Both the position numbers and the translations under genes were made by a program. A stretch of DNA of 64,000 nucleotides from Microbacterium caowuchunii. GTDB taxonomy: Bacteria > Actinomycetota > Actinomycetes > Actinomycetales > Microbacteriaceae. Numbering within the stretch: position 1 is the stretch's first letter; every line of letters begins with the position of its first letter. Below are positions 8,449 through 16,863 of this stretch, in pieces. The notes beneath the pieces are model-generated. The model did no database searches, was not told where the DNA came from, and worked only from the letters and a program-made list of their open reading frames with translations. The stretch covers positions 1,922,001 through 1,986,000 of the forward strand of contig NZ_CP044231.1 in the NCBI RefSeq assembly GCF_008727755.1, in the 5' to 3' direction.

Positions 8449-8481
8449 AGTCTGCCCCGGGCAGCGCGCGCGTGCCAGGAT
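8449..8481. promoter_or_regulatory. Divergent leaderless -10 pair between the PHP and exonuclease genes
   Basis: On the minus strand CAGACT (8449-8454) lies six bases before the PHP gene GTG at 8442. On the plus strand CAGGAT (8476-8481) lies six bases before the exonuclease GTG at 8488. Both depart from TAnnnT only at the first base. The whole divergent promoter region is only 45 bases long. Confidence 0.4.
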
Positions 8482-8487
8482 GAGCGC

Positions 8488-9423
8488 GTGACCTCGCGCC
8501 TCATGCTCCTCGACTCCGCCTCCCTCTACTTCCGCGCCTTCTACGGTGTCCCGGCGAAGGTCACCGGCCCCGACGGGTCACCGAACAACGCGGTACGCGG
8601 GATGCTGGACATCGTGGCCAAGCTCGTCTCGACCTATCGCCCGACGCACGTCGTGGCCTGCTGGGACGACGACTGGCGTCCGCAGTGGCGCGTCGATCTG
8701 ATCCCGAGCTACAAGACGCATCGCGTCGTCGAGGTGGTCGTCACCGGTCCGGACGTGGAGGAGATCCCCGACCCGCTGGAGGCCCAGGTCCCGGTCATCC
8801 GGGAAGCACTCGGCCTGCTCGGCATCCCCGTCGTCGGCGCGGCCGAGCACGAGGCGGACGATGTGATCGGCACCCTCGCGACGGATGCCGGGATGCCGGT
8901 CGACATCGTGACCGGCGACCGCGACCTGTTCCAGCTGGTGGACGACGACGCCGACGTGCGGGTCGTCTACACGGCTCGCGGCATGAGCAACCTGGAAGTG
9001 GTGACCGACGAGACCGTGTTCGCCAAGTACGGCGTGCACGCGCGCCAGTACGCGGACTTCGCGGTCCTGCGCGGCGACGCGTCCGACGGACTGCCGGGGG
9101 TCACCGGGATCGGCGACAAGACGGCTGCGACGTTGCTCGCCGCGCACGGCGACCTGGCCGGGATCATCGCCGCCGCCGAGCGCGGAGAGGGAATGAGTGC
9201 GGCGGTGGCAGCCAAGGTGCTCGCGGGTGCGGACTACCTCGCGGTGGCGCCCGCTGTCGTCCGCGTCGTCCGCGACCTGGCGTTGGCGGTCCCCGATCCG
9301 GCACTCGCGCCGCTCGGTCCGGATGCCGCTGCCGCCGCCCCCGCCTTCACCGCGCGGTGGGGGGTCGCCACGCCGTTCCAGCGCGCGGTGGACGCGATCG
9401 CGACGGTCACCGGCGGCGCCTGA
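8488..9423 (+). CDS. 5'-3' exonuclease (FEN1/PolA N-terminal-like)
   Basis: A 311-residue stand-alone 5' nuclease domain. It shows the metal-binding acidic residues of the family: LLDSASLYFRAF at the N-terminus, EHEADDVIGTL in the middle, the VTGDRDLFQLV motif, and the helix-hairpin-helix GLPGVTGIGDKTAATLL. It would remove 5' flaps or RNA primers, complementing DNA polymerase I. The GTG at 8488 was chosen from its spacing to CAGGAT and because family members start a few residues before LMLLD. It converges with trpD (12-base gap). Confidence 0.9.
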   Translation: MTSRLMLLDSASLYFRAFYGVPAKVTGPDGSPNNAVRGMLDIVAKLVSTYRPTHVVACWDDDWRPQWRVDLIPSYKTHRVVEVVVTGPDVEEIPDPLEAQVPVIREALGLLGIPVVGAAEHEADDVIGTLATDAGMPVDIVTGDRDLFQLVDDDADVRVVYTARGMSNLEVVTDETVFAKYGVHARQYADFAVLRGDASDGLPGVTGIGDKTAATLLAAHGDLAGIIAAAERGEGMSAAVAAKVLAGADYLAVAPAVVRVVRDLALAVPDPALAPLGPDAAAAAPAFTARWGVATPFQRAVDAIATVTGGA

Positions 9424-9435
9424 GCGAAGCTCGGG

Positions 9436-10497
9436 TCAGGCGCCGAGCGCCGTCGTCGTCTCGACCCACTCGGCCAGCTTGGCCTGCGCCGCACCGCTGT
9501 CGATCGCCGCGGCTGCTTCGTCCTTGGCTTCGGCGAGACGGGCGAGGATCGGCCGCTGGGCCTCCGCGGGATCCTTCGACAGGCGGTACGCCACGATTCC
9601 GGCGGCCGTGTTGAGCAGGACGATGTCGCGGACGGGACCGCTGTCCCCGGCGAGGACGCGTCGGACGACCTCGGCGTTGTGCTCGGGGCTGCCCCCGATG
9701 AGGTCGTCCATGCTCGCGCGGGGGATGCCGAGATCCCGGGGGTCGAGATCGTGCTCGTGGATGTCTCCGAGCGAGATCTCCCAGATCCGGCTGTGACCGG
9801 TGGTGGTCAGCTCGTCCAAGCCGTCGTCGCCACGGAAGACGAGAGCGGTCGCCCCGCGGGTGCGGAACACGCCGGTGATCAACGGCACCCGGTCCAGTTG
9901 CGCCACGCCCACGGCGTTCGCTTCCGCCCGTGCCGGATTGCACAGCGGACCGAGGAAGTTGAAGACCGTGGGCACGCCGAGCTCGGCACGGGTCGGACCC
10001 GCGTGCCGGAAGCCGGGATGGAAGGCGGCGGCGAAGGCGAACGTGATGCCGCAACGCGCGAGCGTCTCCGCGACGGCGTCGGGTGCCAGGGCGAGGTCGA
10101 CGCCCAGCGCGCGGAGCACGTCGGACGAGCCGGAGGCGGAGCTCGCCGCCTTGTTGCCGTGCTTGACGACCGGGACACCTGCGGATGCCGCGACGATCGC
10201 CGACATCGAGGAGATGTTGACGGTGCCGAAGCGGTCGCCGCCGGTACCGACGATGTCGAGGACCTGCGCCGAGACCGGGAGCGGCAGCGCCGCTTCCAGG
10301 ATCGCGTCACGGAAGCCGACGATCTCGTCGACCGTCTCCCCCTTCGCGCGTAGGGCGATGAGGAACCCGGCCAGCTGCGAGGGGGTCGCCGCGCCGTCCA
10401 TCACCTGTCCCATCGCCCATGTCGACTCGGACACGCTGAGGTCTTCTCCGGAGAGAAGTCGGGTGAGGATCGTCGGCCAGTTGTGGATGTCCACCAT
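9436..10497 (-). CDS. trpD: Anthranilate phosphoribosyltransferase
   Basis: A 353-residue enzyme of tryptophan biosynthesis that transfers ribose 5-phosphate from PRPP to anthranilate. The PRPP-binding GTGGDRFGTVNIS loop (about residues 82-94), the KHGNKAASSASGS segment and the downstream metal-binding acidic region (RGDDGLDE) are all present. The length is normal. As in M. tuberculosis, it lies alone on the opposite strand to ctaE-qcrCAB, away from the other trp genes. A TAGGAT hexamer eight bases before the ATG suggests a leaderless or very short leader transcript. Confidence 0.97.
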   Translation of the reverse strand: MVDIHNWPTILTRLLSGEDLSVSESTWAMGQVMDGAATPSQLAGFLIALRAKGETVDEIVGFRDAILEAALPLPVSAQVLDIVGTGGDRFGTVNISSMSAIVAASAGVPVVKHGNKAASSASGSSDVLRALGVDLALAPDAVAETLARCGITFAFAAAFHPGFRHAGPTRAELGVPTVFNFLGPLCNPARAEANAVGVAQLDRVPLITGVFRTRGATALVFRGDDGLDELTTTGHSRIWEISLGDIHEHDLDPRDLGIPRASMDDLIGGSPEHNAEVVRRVLAGDSGPVRDIVLLNTAAGIVAYRLSKDPAEAQRPILARLAEAKDEAAAAIDSGAAQAKLAEWVETTTALGA

Positions 10498-10505
10498 GAA
10501 GATCG

Positions 10506-10511
10506 ATCCTA
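10506..10511 (-). promoter_or_regulatory. Putative -10 element (TAGGAT) for trpD
   Basis: TAGGAT separated by eight bases from the trpD ATG at 10497. No -35 is obvious. No leader peptide or attenuator fits in so short a leader. Confidence 0.45.
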
Positions 10512-10660
10512 TCGATCGGGGCTCGCGCGTCCGCGCACGCGTGAAACCCCCGATGGCGAGCGGACTCCCGGCATGTTCTGCACGTTCTCTTAGGATCCCC
10601 TAAGCTCCGACTCGGCTCCCGCTCGGACGGCGGGTGCAAGAATCGCCACCCGATATCGGT

Positions 10661-10666
10661 CATAAT
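10661..10666 (+). promoter_or_regulatory. Putative leaderless -10 element (CATAAT) for ctaE-qcrCAB
   Basis: CATAAT is one base from TATAAT and lies seven bases before the GTG at 10674. An ATG at 10665 is in frame but would overlap this -10, so the GTG is favoured. The roughly 160 bases between trpD and ctaE hold both divergent promoters. Confidence 0.5.
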
Positions 10667-10673
10667 GGGATGC

Positions 10674-11300
10674 GTGACGACCCCAGCGACGTATTCCCAG
10701 GCCCTGCGCACGGTCAAGAGGCCAGACCCGGTCGCCGTCGGCACGATCGTCTGGCTCGGCAGCGAAGTCATGTTCTTCGCCGGCCTCTTCGCGATCTACT
10801 TCACGCTTCGCAGCACCTCCCCGGAGCTGTGGGCGCAGGAGTCGTCGCTGTTGAACGTCCCCTTTGCGACGGTGAACACGATCATCCTCGTGCTCTCGTC
10901 CGTGACGTGCCAGATGGGCGTGTTCGCCGCCGAGCGTTTCCAGCCTTACCGCACCGGCGGTAACCCGCTCAAGTGGGGGATGGTGGAGTGGTTCTTCCTC
11001 TCCTTCTTCCTCGGAGCGATCTTCGTGTCCGGCCAGGTGTGGGAGTATGCCCAGCTGGTCGCCGAGGGGCTGCCGATCTCGGCCAACGCCTACGCGTCCG
11101 CCTTCTACATCACGACGGGCTTCCACGCCCTGCACGTGACCGGCGGCCTCGTCGCCTTCCTCCTCGTCATCGGGCGCGCCTACGCCGTGAAGAACTTCGG
11201 GCGCAAGGAAATGACCACCTCGATCGTCGTGTCCTACTACTGGCACTTCGTCGACGTCGTCTGGATCGCCCTGTTCCTCGTCATCTACTTCCTGCGTTAG
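10674..11300 (+). CDS. ctaE: Cytochrome c oxidase subunit III (aa3-type)
   Basis: A 208-residue integral membrane subunit of the aa3 oxidase. It has about five transmembrane helices and the conserved runs [29 protein letters not shown] and [11 protein letters not shown]. Subunit III supports stability and proton uptake of the core. The start is taken at GTG 10674 ([11 protein letters not shown]). An in-frame ATG at 10665 would add three residues. It is the first gene of ctaE-qcrC-qcrA-qcrB, the usual actinobacterial arrangement for the bcc-aa3 supercomplex. The gap to qcrC is 19 bases. Confidence 0.97.
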   Translation: MTTPATYSQALRTVKRPDPVAVGTIVWLGSEVMFFAGLFAIYFTLRSTSPELWAQESSLLNVPFATVNTIILVLSSVTCQMGVFAAERFQPYRTGGNPLKWGMVEWFFLSFFLGAIFVSGQVWEYAQLVAEGLPISANAYASAFYITTGFHALHVTGGLVAFLLVIGRAYAVKNFGRKEMTTSIVVSYYWHFVDVVWIALFLVIYFLR

Positions 11301-11319
11301 AGCGGAGCACCACCACCTC

Positions 11320-12120
11320 ATGGCACGAGAGAAGAAGCGTCGCCCCTCCGGTCGTCGCAGTCCCCTGGCCGCCGCTGCCCTCATCGGCATCGGTCTGCTG
11401 CTGACCGGCGGCGTGTACGCCGGTGCGACGGCCGCGATGGCGGCGACCACCGAGACCTCCGCGTCGACCGCACTCACGGTCGACGACGGCGAGAAGCTGT
11501 TCCAGGCGAACTGTGCGACCTGTCACGGTCTGGAACTGCAGGGCACCGAGGCCGGTCCGTCGCTGTACGGCGTCGGCGAGCTGGCCGTGCACTTCCAGGT
11601 CTCGACCGGTCGCATGCCCCTCCAGGCCCAGGCCCCGCAGGCACCGCAGAAGCCGGTGCAGCTGACGGAGGAGCAGACCGAAGCCCTGGCCAAGTACGTG
11701 CAGTCCGTGGCCCCCGGTCCCACCTATCCCACCGAGCGCGTGCTCGACGGTGAGGGAGACGTGTCCGCGGGTGCGGAGCTGTTCCGCATCAACTGCGCCA
11801 TGTGCCACAACGTCGCCGGCGCCGGTGGTGCGCTCACCGAGGGCAAGTACGCCCCGGCCCTGCACAGCACCAGCGCACTCAACATGTACGCCGCGATGGT
11901 CACCGGCCCGCAGAACATGCCGGTGTTCAGCGACATGAACCTCACCGCCGAGGACAAGCGCGACATCATCTCGGCCCTCCTCTACATGCAGGACAACGAA
12001 TCGGTCGGCGGCTTCTCGCTCGGCTCGCTCGGTCCTGTCTCTGAGGGCCTGTTCATCTGGATCTTCGGTATCGGCTCGCTCATCGCGATCACGGTGTGGA
12101 TCACCGCGAAGTCGAACTGA
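11320..12120 (+). CDS. qcrC: Cytochrome bc1 complex diheme cytochrome c subunit
   Basis: A 266-residue membrane-anchored diheme cytochrome c. An N-terminal hydrophobic segment (about residues 14-42) is followed by two cytochrome c domains with CATCH (C65, C68, H69) and CAMCH (C159, C162, H163) heme sites, then a C-terminal transmembrane helix (about 237-260). In actinobacteria the second heme replaces a soluble cytochrome c and passes electrons directly to CuA of subunit II. The axial methionines are plausibly in TGRMPLQ and QNMPVF. Second gene of the operon. Confidence 0.97.
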   Translation: MAREKKRRPSGRRSPLAAAALIGIGLLLTGGVYAGATAAMAATTETSASTALTVDDGEKLFQANCATCHGLELQGTEAGPSLYGVGELAVHFQVSTGRMPLQAQAPQAPQKPVQLTEEQTEALAKYVQSVAPGPTYPTERVLDGEGDVSAGAELFRINCAMCHNVAGAGGALTEGKYAPALHSTSALNMYAAMVTGPQNMPVFSDMNLTAEDKRDIISALLYMQDNESVGGFSLGSLGPVSEGLFIWIFGIGSLIAITVWITAKSN

Positions 12121-12161
12121 CCATCCCGCCAATCGACCACACGGAACGTACGAGGAGCACC

Positions 12162-13241
12162 ATGGCACACGAGGGCGACCCGCTCGAGCACGAGAGGGCT
12201 TCTTGGAAGCCGTCACGTGGTCTCGCTGTGGCAGTGTCGGACCCGGTGCAGAACCCCGGTCTGCCACCACACCGGGAGCGCATCACGGACAAGGATCCGG
12301 CGGCTATGAAGCGCGCCGTCCGGACGGTGTACACGCTCTTCTACCTCTCTGTCGCGGCGTCCATCTGGGCGGTCGTCGCGTACATGATCTTCCCGATCGA
12401 GAGCGGATCGCTCACCGCGATCCGGGACAACAACCTCTTCATCGGGCTCGGCATCGCCTTTGCACTCCTCGCCATCGGTGTGGGTGCGATCCACTGGTCC
12501 AAGGCGATCATGTCCGACAAGGAGTTCATCGAGCCGCGTCACGCGACGCGTGGCCGCGACTCGACGCGTGAGGCGGTCATCGCCGACTTCGCGACGGCCA
12601 ACGAGGAGTCCGGTTTCGGACGCCGCGTGATGATCCGCAACTCCCTGTTCGCTGCGCTCGTGGCATCCGTCGTGCCCGGCATCGTGCTGTTCCGCGGACT
12701 CGCCCCCGAGTCGAGCCCGGAGAACCCGCACGCCGGCGACCCGGTCTACCTGCTCAGCCACACCATGTGGAAGAAGGGTTCGCGCCTCGCGCTCGACCCG
12801 AGCGGCCGCCCCATCAAGGCGTCCGAGGTCACCCTCGGTTCCGCGTTCCAGGTCATCCCCGAGGAACTGGCCGGCGTCAGCCACCATGACGGCTACCTCG
12901 AGGAGAAGGCCAAGGCCATCGTCCTGCTCATGCGCCTCCCCCAGGAGGACCTCATCGAGACCGAGGACCGCAAGGACTGGTCCTACGACGGCATCGTCGC
13001 GTACTCCAAGGTCTGCACGCACGTCGGCTGCCCCGTCGCGCTCTACGAGCAGCAGACCCACCACCTGCTCTGCCCCTGCCACCAGTCGCAGTTCGACGTG
13101 TCCGAAGGCGCGAAGGTCATCTTCGGCCCGGCGGCACGGCCGCTTCCGCAGCTGCCCATCACCGTCGACGACGAGGGTTACCTCATCGCGCAGAGCGACT
13201 TCACCGAACCCGTCGGCCCGAGCTTCTGGGAGCGTCATTGA
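12162..13241 (+). CDS. qcrA: Ubiquinol/menaquinol-cytochrome c reductase Rieske iron-sulfur subunit
   Basis: A 359-residue Rieske protein of the actinobacterial type with three N-terminal transmembrane helices (about 57-77, 92-110, 160-178). The C-terminal [2Fe-2S] domain has CTHVGC (C285, H287, C290) and CPCH (C304, C306, H307). C290 and C306 would form the stabilising disulfide. It accepts electrons from menaquinol at the Qo site of QcrB. The ATG at 12162 follows GAGGAG. It overlaps the start of qcrB by four bases. Confidence 0.97.
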   Translation: MAHEGDPLEHERASWKPSRGLAVAVSDPVQNPGLPPHRERITDKDPAAMKRAVRTVYTLFYLSVAASIWAVVAYMIFPIESGSLTAIRDNNLFIGLGIAFALLAIGVGAIHWSKAIMSDKEFIEPRHATRGRDSTREAVIADFATANEESGFGRRVMIRNSLFAALVASVVPGIVLFRGLAPESSPENPHAGDPVYLLSHTMWKKGSRLALDPSGRPIKASEVTLGSAFQVIPEELAGVSHHDGYLEEKAKAIVLLMRLPQEDLIETEDRKDWSYDGIVAYSKVCTHVGCPVALYEQQTHHLLCPCHQSQFDVSEGAKVIFGPAARPLPQLPITVDDEGYLIAQSDFTEPVGPSFWERH

Positions 13242-15079
13242 GCACCGCCACTCACCCCACGGACAATGTGACGCAGGAACCTGCGTCCGGTGCCGCGACG
13301 GCTCCAGCAGGTCGTGACGGCAAGCCGCTCGGCGGACGCTTCGTCGGCGCTGCCGCCAACTACCTCGACGAGCGCACGAGCCTCTCCGGGCTCGTCAAGG
13401 AGCTCGGTCGCAAGATCTTCCCCGACCACTGGTCGTTCATGCTGGGTGAGATCGCGCTGTGGAGCTTCGTCGTCGTGCTGCTGTCGGGCACGTTCCTGAC
13501 GTTCTTCTTCGAAGCCTCGATGGTGGAGACCCACTACTACGGCGCCTACGAGCCGATGCGCGGCATCGCGATGTCGGCGGCGCTCGAGTCCAGCCTGAAC
13601 ATCTCGTTCGACATCCGCGGTGGTCTCCTCGTCCGCCAGATGCACCACTGGGCGGCCCTCGTGTTCGTCGCGGGCATCGGCGTGCACATGCTGCGTGTCT
13701 TCTTCACCGGCGCATTCCGCAAGCCGCGCGAGCTCAACTGGGTCATCGGCTTCATCCTCTTCATCCTGGCGATGGCCGAGGGCTTCACCGGCTACTCGCT
13801 CCCCGACGACCTGCTCTCGGGTAATGGCCTCCGCATCATCGACGGCATGGTCAAGGGCATCCCGCTGGTCGGTACCTGGATCTCGTTCCTCCTCTTCGGC
13901 GGCGAGTTCCCCGGCACCGCGATCGTCGGACGCCTCTACACGCTGCACATCCTGCTGCTGCCGGCGATCCTCGTGGCGCTCCTCGCCCTGCACCTCGTGC
14001 TGATGATCATCAACAAGCACACCCAGTTCGCCGGGCCCGCGCGCACGAACAGCAACGTCGTCGGTTACCCGATGATGCCGGTGTACATGTCGAAGATGGG
14101 CGGGTTCTTCTTCATCACGTTCGGTGTGATCGTGCTGATCGCCTCGCTGTTCACGATCAACCCGATCTGGAACTACGGCCCGTACGACCCGTCGCCGGTG
14201 TCCGCGGGTACGCAGCCGGACTGGTACATCGGCTTCGCCGACGGTGCCCTCCGTCTCGTTCCCCCGGGCTGGGAGTTCGTGCTGTTCGACCGCACCTGGT
14301 CGTTCAACATCCTCGTCCCGCTCGTGGTCCTCGGCCTGTTCATCGTCCTGGCACTGATCTACCCCTTCATCGAGGCGTGGGTCACGGGCGACAAGCGCGA
14401 GCACCACATCGCCCAGCGCCCGCGCAACGCCGCCACCCGCACCGCCATCGGTGCCGCCGGCGTCACCTTCTACGCCGTGCTGTGGGCGGCCGCATCCTCC
14501 GACATCATCGCGACGCACTTCTGGGTCACGATGGAGGGCGTCATCCACACGCTGCAGGCACTGCTGATCGTCGGCCCCGTCATCGCGTACTTCGTCACCA
14601 AGCGCATCTGCATCGCGCTGCAGAAGAAGGACCGCGAGATCGCGCTGCACGGTTACGAGTCCGGCCGCATCGTCCGCCTCCCCGGTGGCGAGTACATCGA
14701 GGTCCACCAGCCGGTCGACGAGTTCGACCGCTGGAAGCTCATCGACAACGAGGTGAACGAACCGCTGGTCGTCCGCCCCAACGCCCAGGGCCGTATCCCG
14801 TGGCACGAGAACCTCCGGGCCTCGCTGTCCCGCTGGTTCTTCGAGGACCGCCTCAGCCCGCTGACGCAGACCGAGCTGGACGAGGCCGTGGCGCACCAGC
14901 ACCACGCTCTCGAGCACATGGATGCCGAGGAGACCGCGGAGATCGAGGGCGCGACCGCCCGGGCCGAGGCCGAGGGACGTCCGACCGTCTCGCTGCACGA
15001 CAAGGCCGAAGCCGAGTTCCCCTCGCCCAAGCGGCTGGACGAGCTCAACAACCCGAAGGACGGCGACGCTCCCCGCTGA
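13238..15079 (+). CDS. qcrB: Cytochrome bc1 complex cytochrome b subunit
   Basis: A 613-residue cytochrome b with the helix-borne heme ligands (HHWAALVFVAGIGVHM and a later HILLLPAI...LALHL pair). It also has the QcrB-type long C-terminal extension (about residues 480-613, charged, cytoplasmic). It forms the quinol oxidation and reduction sites of the bcc complex. The start is a TTG at 13238 that overlaps the qcrA stop codon; a GTG at 13268 is an in-frame alternative that would drop ten residues. It is followed by a strong intrinsic terminator. Confidence 0.96.
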   Translation: MSTATHPTDNVTQEPASGAATAPAGRDGKPLGGRFVGAAANYLDERTSLSGLVKELGRKIFPDHWSFMLGEIALWSFVVVLLSGTFLTFFFEASMVETHYYGAYEPMRGIAMSAALESSLNISFDIRGGLLVRQMHHWAALVFVAGIGVHMLRVFFTGAFRKPRELNWVIGFILFILAMAEGFTGYSLPDDLLSGNGLRIIDGMVKGIPLVGTWISFLLFGGEFPGTAIVGRLYTLHILLLPAILVALLALHLVLMIINKHTQFAGPARTNSNVVGYPMMPVYMSKMGGFFFITFGVIVLIASLFTINPIWNYGPYDPSPVSAGTQPDWYIGFADGALRLVPPGWEFVLFDRTWSFNILVPLVVLGLFIVLALIYPFIEAWVTGDKREHHIAQRPRNAATRTAIGAAGVTFYAVLWAAASSDIIATHFWVTMEGVIHTLQALLIVGPVIAYFVTKRICIALQKKDREIALHGYESGRIVRLPGGEYIEVHQPVDEFDRWKLIDNEVNEPLVVRPNAQGRIPWHENLRASLSRWFFEDRLSPLTQTELDEAVAHQHHALEHMDAEETAEIEGATARAEAEGRPTVSLHDKAEAEFPSPKRLDELNNPKDGDAPR

Positions 15080-15093
15080 GCCTGTTCCTGAAG

Positions 15094-15125
15094 AAATGCC
15101 CCGGTCTTCGGACCGGGGCATTTCT
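15094..15125 (+). terminator. Intrinsic terminator after qcrB
   Basis: A perfect 13-bp stem (15094-15106 with 15111-15123) capped by a TTCG tetraloop, rich in GC at the centre and flanked by AAA/TTT, 14 bases after the qcrB stop. It ends the ctaE-qcrCAB operon. Confidence 0.9.
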
Positions 15126-15132
15126 CGTATCC

Positions 15133-15157
15133 GGAATGTTCATGTCTGTAACATTCC
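15133..15157. promoter_or_regulatory. Operator-like inverted repeat upstream of the hpxO-like gene
   Basis: GGAATGTT and AACATTCC form a perfect 8-bp inverted repeat with a 9-base spacer. The centre lies about 40 bases upstream of the predicted transcription start of the flavoprotein gene. The arms are AT-richer than the surroundings, as in dimeric repressor sites (TetR or MarR type). The regulator is not in this window. Confidence 0.5.
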
Positions 15158-15173
15158 CGTCATCGTGCCCGGA

Positions 15174-15179
15174 TACGTT
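15174..15179 (+). promoter_or_regulatory. Putative leaderless -10 element (TACGTT) for the hpxO-like gene
   Basis: TACGTT, then six bases, then GTG at 15186. It sits between the operator-like palindrome and the start codon, which makes regulated leaderless transcription plausible. Confidence 0.5.
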
Positions 15180-15185
15180 TACGGG

Positions 15186-16364
15186 GTGCGAGTGATCATC
15201 ATCGGCGCAGGTATCGGCGGAACGAGCGCGGGCATCGCCCTGCAACGGCTCGGCCACGACGTGCGCATCTACGACCAGATCCGTGAGAACCGTCCCGTGG
15301 GAGCCGCGCTCTCCCTGTGGCCCAACGGGGTGAAGGTGCTCAACTGGCTCGGTCTGCGGGACGAGGTGGCGGCACTGGGCGGCCGTATGGACACCATGGC
15401 GTACACCGATGGGCACACGGGCGAGACGATGTGCCGGTTCAGCCTCTCCCCCGTCACCGAGCAGACCGGCCAGCGCAGCTACCCCGTCGCCCGCGCCGAC
15501 CTGCAGGCGCTGCTCATGGATACCGTGGGCGCGGCCAACATCCACCTCGGGATGCGGATGACCGGGATCGCGGAGAGCGACGATGAGGTGACCGTCACCT
15601 TCGAGAACGGGGAAACGGCGACCGCCGACCTCGTGATCGGCGCCGACGGCGCACGCTCCGCGACGCGGGACTACGTCCTGGGCGAGCGCATCGAACGCCG
15701 CTACTCCGGCTACACGAACTACAACGGGCTCGTCCCCATCGATCCGCGCATCGGTCCGGCGGATCAGTGGACGACGTACGTCGCGGAGGGCAAGCGGGTC
15801 TCCGTGATGCCGGTCGCCGGTGAACGCTTCTACTTCTTCTGCGACGTCCCGCAGCCCGCGGGACTCCCCTACGAACGCGCCGACGGCATCGCTCCCCTCC
15901 GCCGGGCGTTCGCCGGGTGGGCACCGGGAGTGCAGGCGCTGCTGGACGGCATCGACAGCGACGCCTCCTTCAACCGCGTCGAGATCTGGGACGTGGATCC
16001 GTTCCACACCTGGTCGCGCGGGCGGGTCGTGCTCCTCGGCGACTCCGCGCACAACACGGCGCCCGACATCGGTCAGGGCGCGTGCTCCGCGCTCGAGGAC
16101 GCGTTCGTGCTCGGCCTCGTGTTCGCCACGACCTCCCTCGGGGTGCTCGATGCGCTGCAGCGTTATCAGAGCGCGCGCACGCAGCGCGCAGCCGATCTCG
16201 TTCTCCGCGCACGCAAGCGGGCCACCGAGACGCACGGCTTCGATCCGGAGATCACCGAGCAGTGGTACGCGGGCCTGCGACAGGAATCGGGCGAGAACGT
16301 GATCCGCGGCATCCTCGGCAACATCACCGACAGCCCCGTCACGATCGGCGGGCTGCTCTCCTAG
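15186..16364 (+). CDS. hpxO: FAD-dependent urate hydroxylase-like monooxygenase (HpxO-like)
   Basis: A 392-residue class A flavin monooxygenase. It has an N-terminal GxGxxG FAD motif (IIIGAGIGGTSAG), a middle DG motif (IGADGARSATRDYVLG) and a C-terminal GDSAHNTAPDIGQGACSALEDA FAD-phosphate motif. Several runs match Klebsiella HpxO closely, notably PVGAALSLWPNGVK, DQWTTYVAEGKRVSVMPV, RFYFFCDVPQPAGL and the C-terminal LVLRARKR. HpxO hydroxylates urate to 5-hydroxyisourate using NADH and O2. Urate as substrate here is inferred; other aromatic hydroxylases share the fold. No other purine-catabolic gene is adjacent. The GTG start is supported by TACGTT upstream. Confidence 0.8.
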   Translation: MRVIIIGAGIGGTSAGIALQRLGHDVRIYDQIRENRPVGAALSLWPNGVKVLNWLGLRDEVAALGGRMDTMAYTDGHTGETMCRFSLSPVTEQTGQRSYPVARADLQALLMDTVGAANIHLGMRMTGIAESDDEVTVTFENGETATADLVIGADGARSATRDYVLGERIERRYSGYTNYNGLVPIDPRIGPADQWTTYVAEGKRVSVMPVAGERFYFFCDVPQPAGLPYERADGIAPLRRAFAGWAPGVQALLDGIDSDASFNRVEIWDVDPFHTWSRGRVVLLGDSAHNTAPDIGQGACSALEDAFVLGLVFATTSLGVLDALQRYQSARTQRAADLVLRARKRATETHGFDPEITEQWYAGLRQESGENVIRGILGNITDSPVTIGGLLS

Positions 16365-16424
16365 AAGGCAGGAATCGCACGAGACCTGACGGCCGCCGCC
16401 TCCCCCGATGGGGAGCGGCGGCCG

Positions 16425-16430
16425 TAGTCT
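16425..16430 (+). promoter_or_regulatory. Putative leaderless -10 element (TAGTCT) for the rhodanese gene
   Basis: TAGTCT, then seven bases, then the ATG at 16438. The preceding intergenic stretch also contains a short GC-rich inverted repeat (GGCCGCCGC against GCGGCGGCC, 16391-16424) that may terminate the upstream gene. Confidence 0.45.
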
Positions 16431-16437
16431 CGAGCAC

Positions 16438-16863
16438 ATGACGGACGCCATCGCCTATTTCACCGCGAAGCTCACCCATGAAACCGACCCCTCGGATGTC
16501 TACTCCGCTCAGCGAGCCGGCGAACAGGTCACCCTCATCGACGTGCGGGACGTGGACGCCTGGACGCAAGGACGCATCCCGGGGGCCGTGCACATGCCCT
16601 ATCGGGAGATCGCGAGCCGTGCGCCTGCCGAGATCCCCGCGGGGACCCCGGTGATCGTCTACTGCTGGAGTCCCGGTTGCAACGGTGGCGCGAAGGCGGC
16701 GCGGGAGTTCGCGGTGCTGGGATACCCGGTGAAGGAGATGATCGGCGGCTACGAGTACTGGGCGCGGGAGGGACAGCCCACCGAGTCGGATGAGGGCGCG
16801 TTGCCGCGCACCTTCGACCCGCTGGTGATGACCGTGCGCGCCTCTCCGGGCGTCACGCGCTGA
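16438..16863 (+). CDS. Rhodanese-like domain protein
   Basis: A 141-residue single-domain rhodanese fold. It has the LIDVRDVDAWTQGRIPGAVHMPYREI segment and the active-site loop VIVYCWSPGCNG, whose first cysteine is the presumed persulfide carrier. The CWxPGCN loop type is common in actinobacteria. The sulfur donor and acceptor are unknown. Its last 11 bases overlap the 3' end of the convergent PP2C gene. Confidence 0.88.
   Translation: MTDAIAYFTAKLTHETDPSDVYSAQRAGEQVTLIDVRDVDAWTQGRIPGAVHMPYREIASRAPAEIPAGTPVIVYCWSPGCNGGAKAAREFAVLGYPVKEMIGGYEYWAREGQPTESDEGALPRTFDPLVMTVRASPGVTR

Noticed and set aside
13235..15121. Very long open frame antisense to qcrB (about 628 codons)
   Set aside because: It mirrors qcrB exactly, has no family similarity, and is rich in R, E, D and H as expected from the complement of GC-rich codons. 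The same holds for the long antisense frames over dnaE, ctaD, the M20 peptidase and fadD15.
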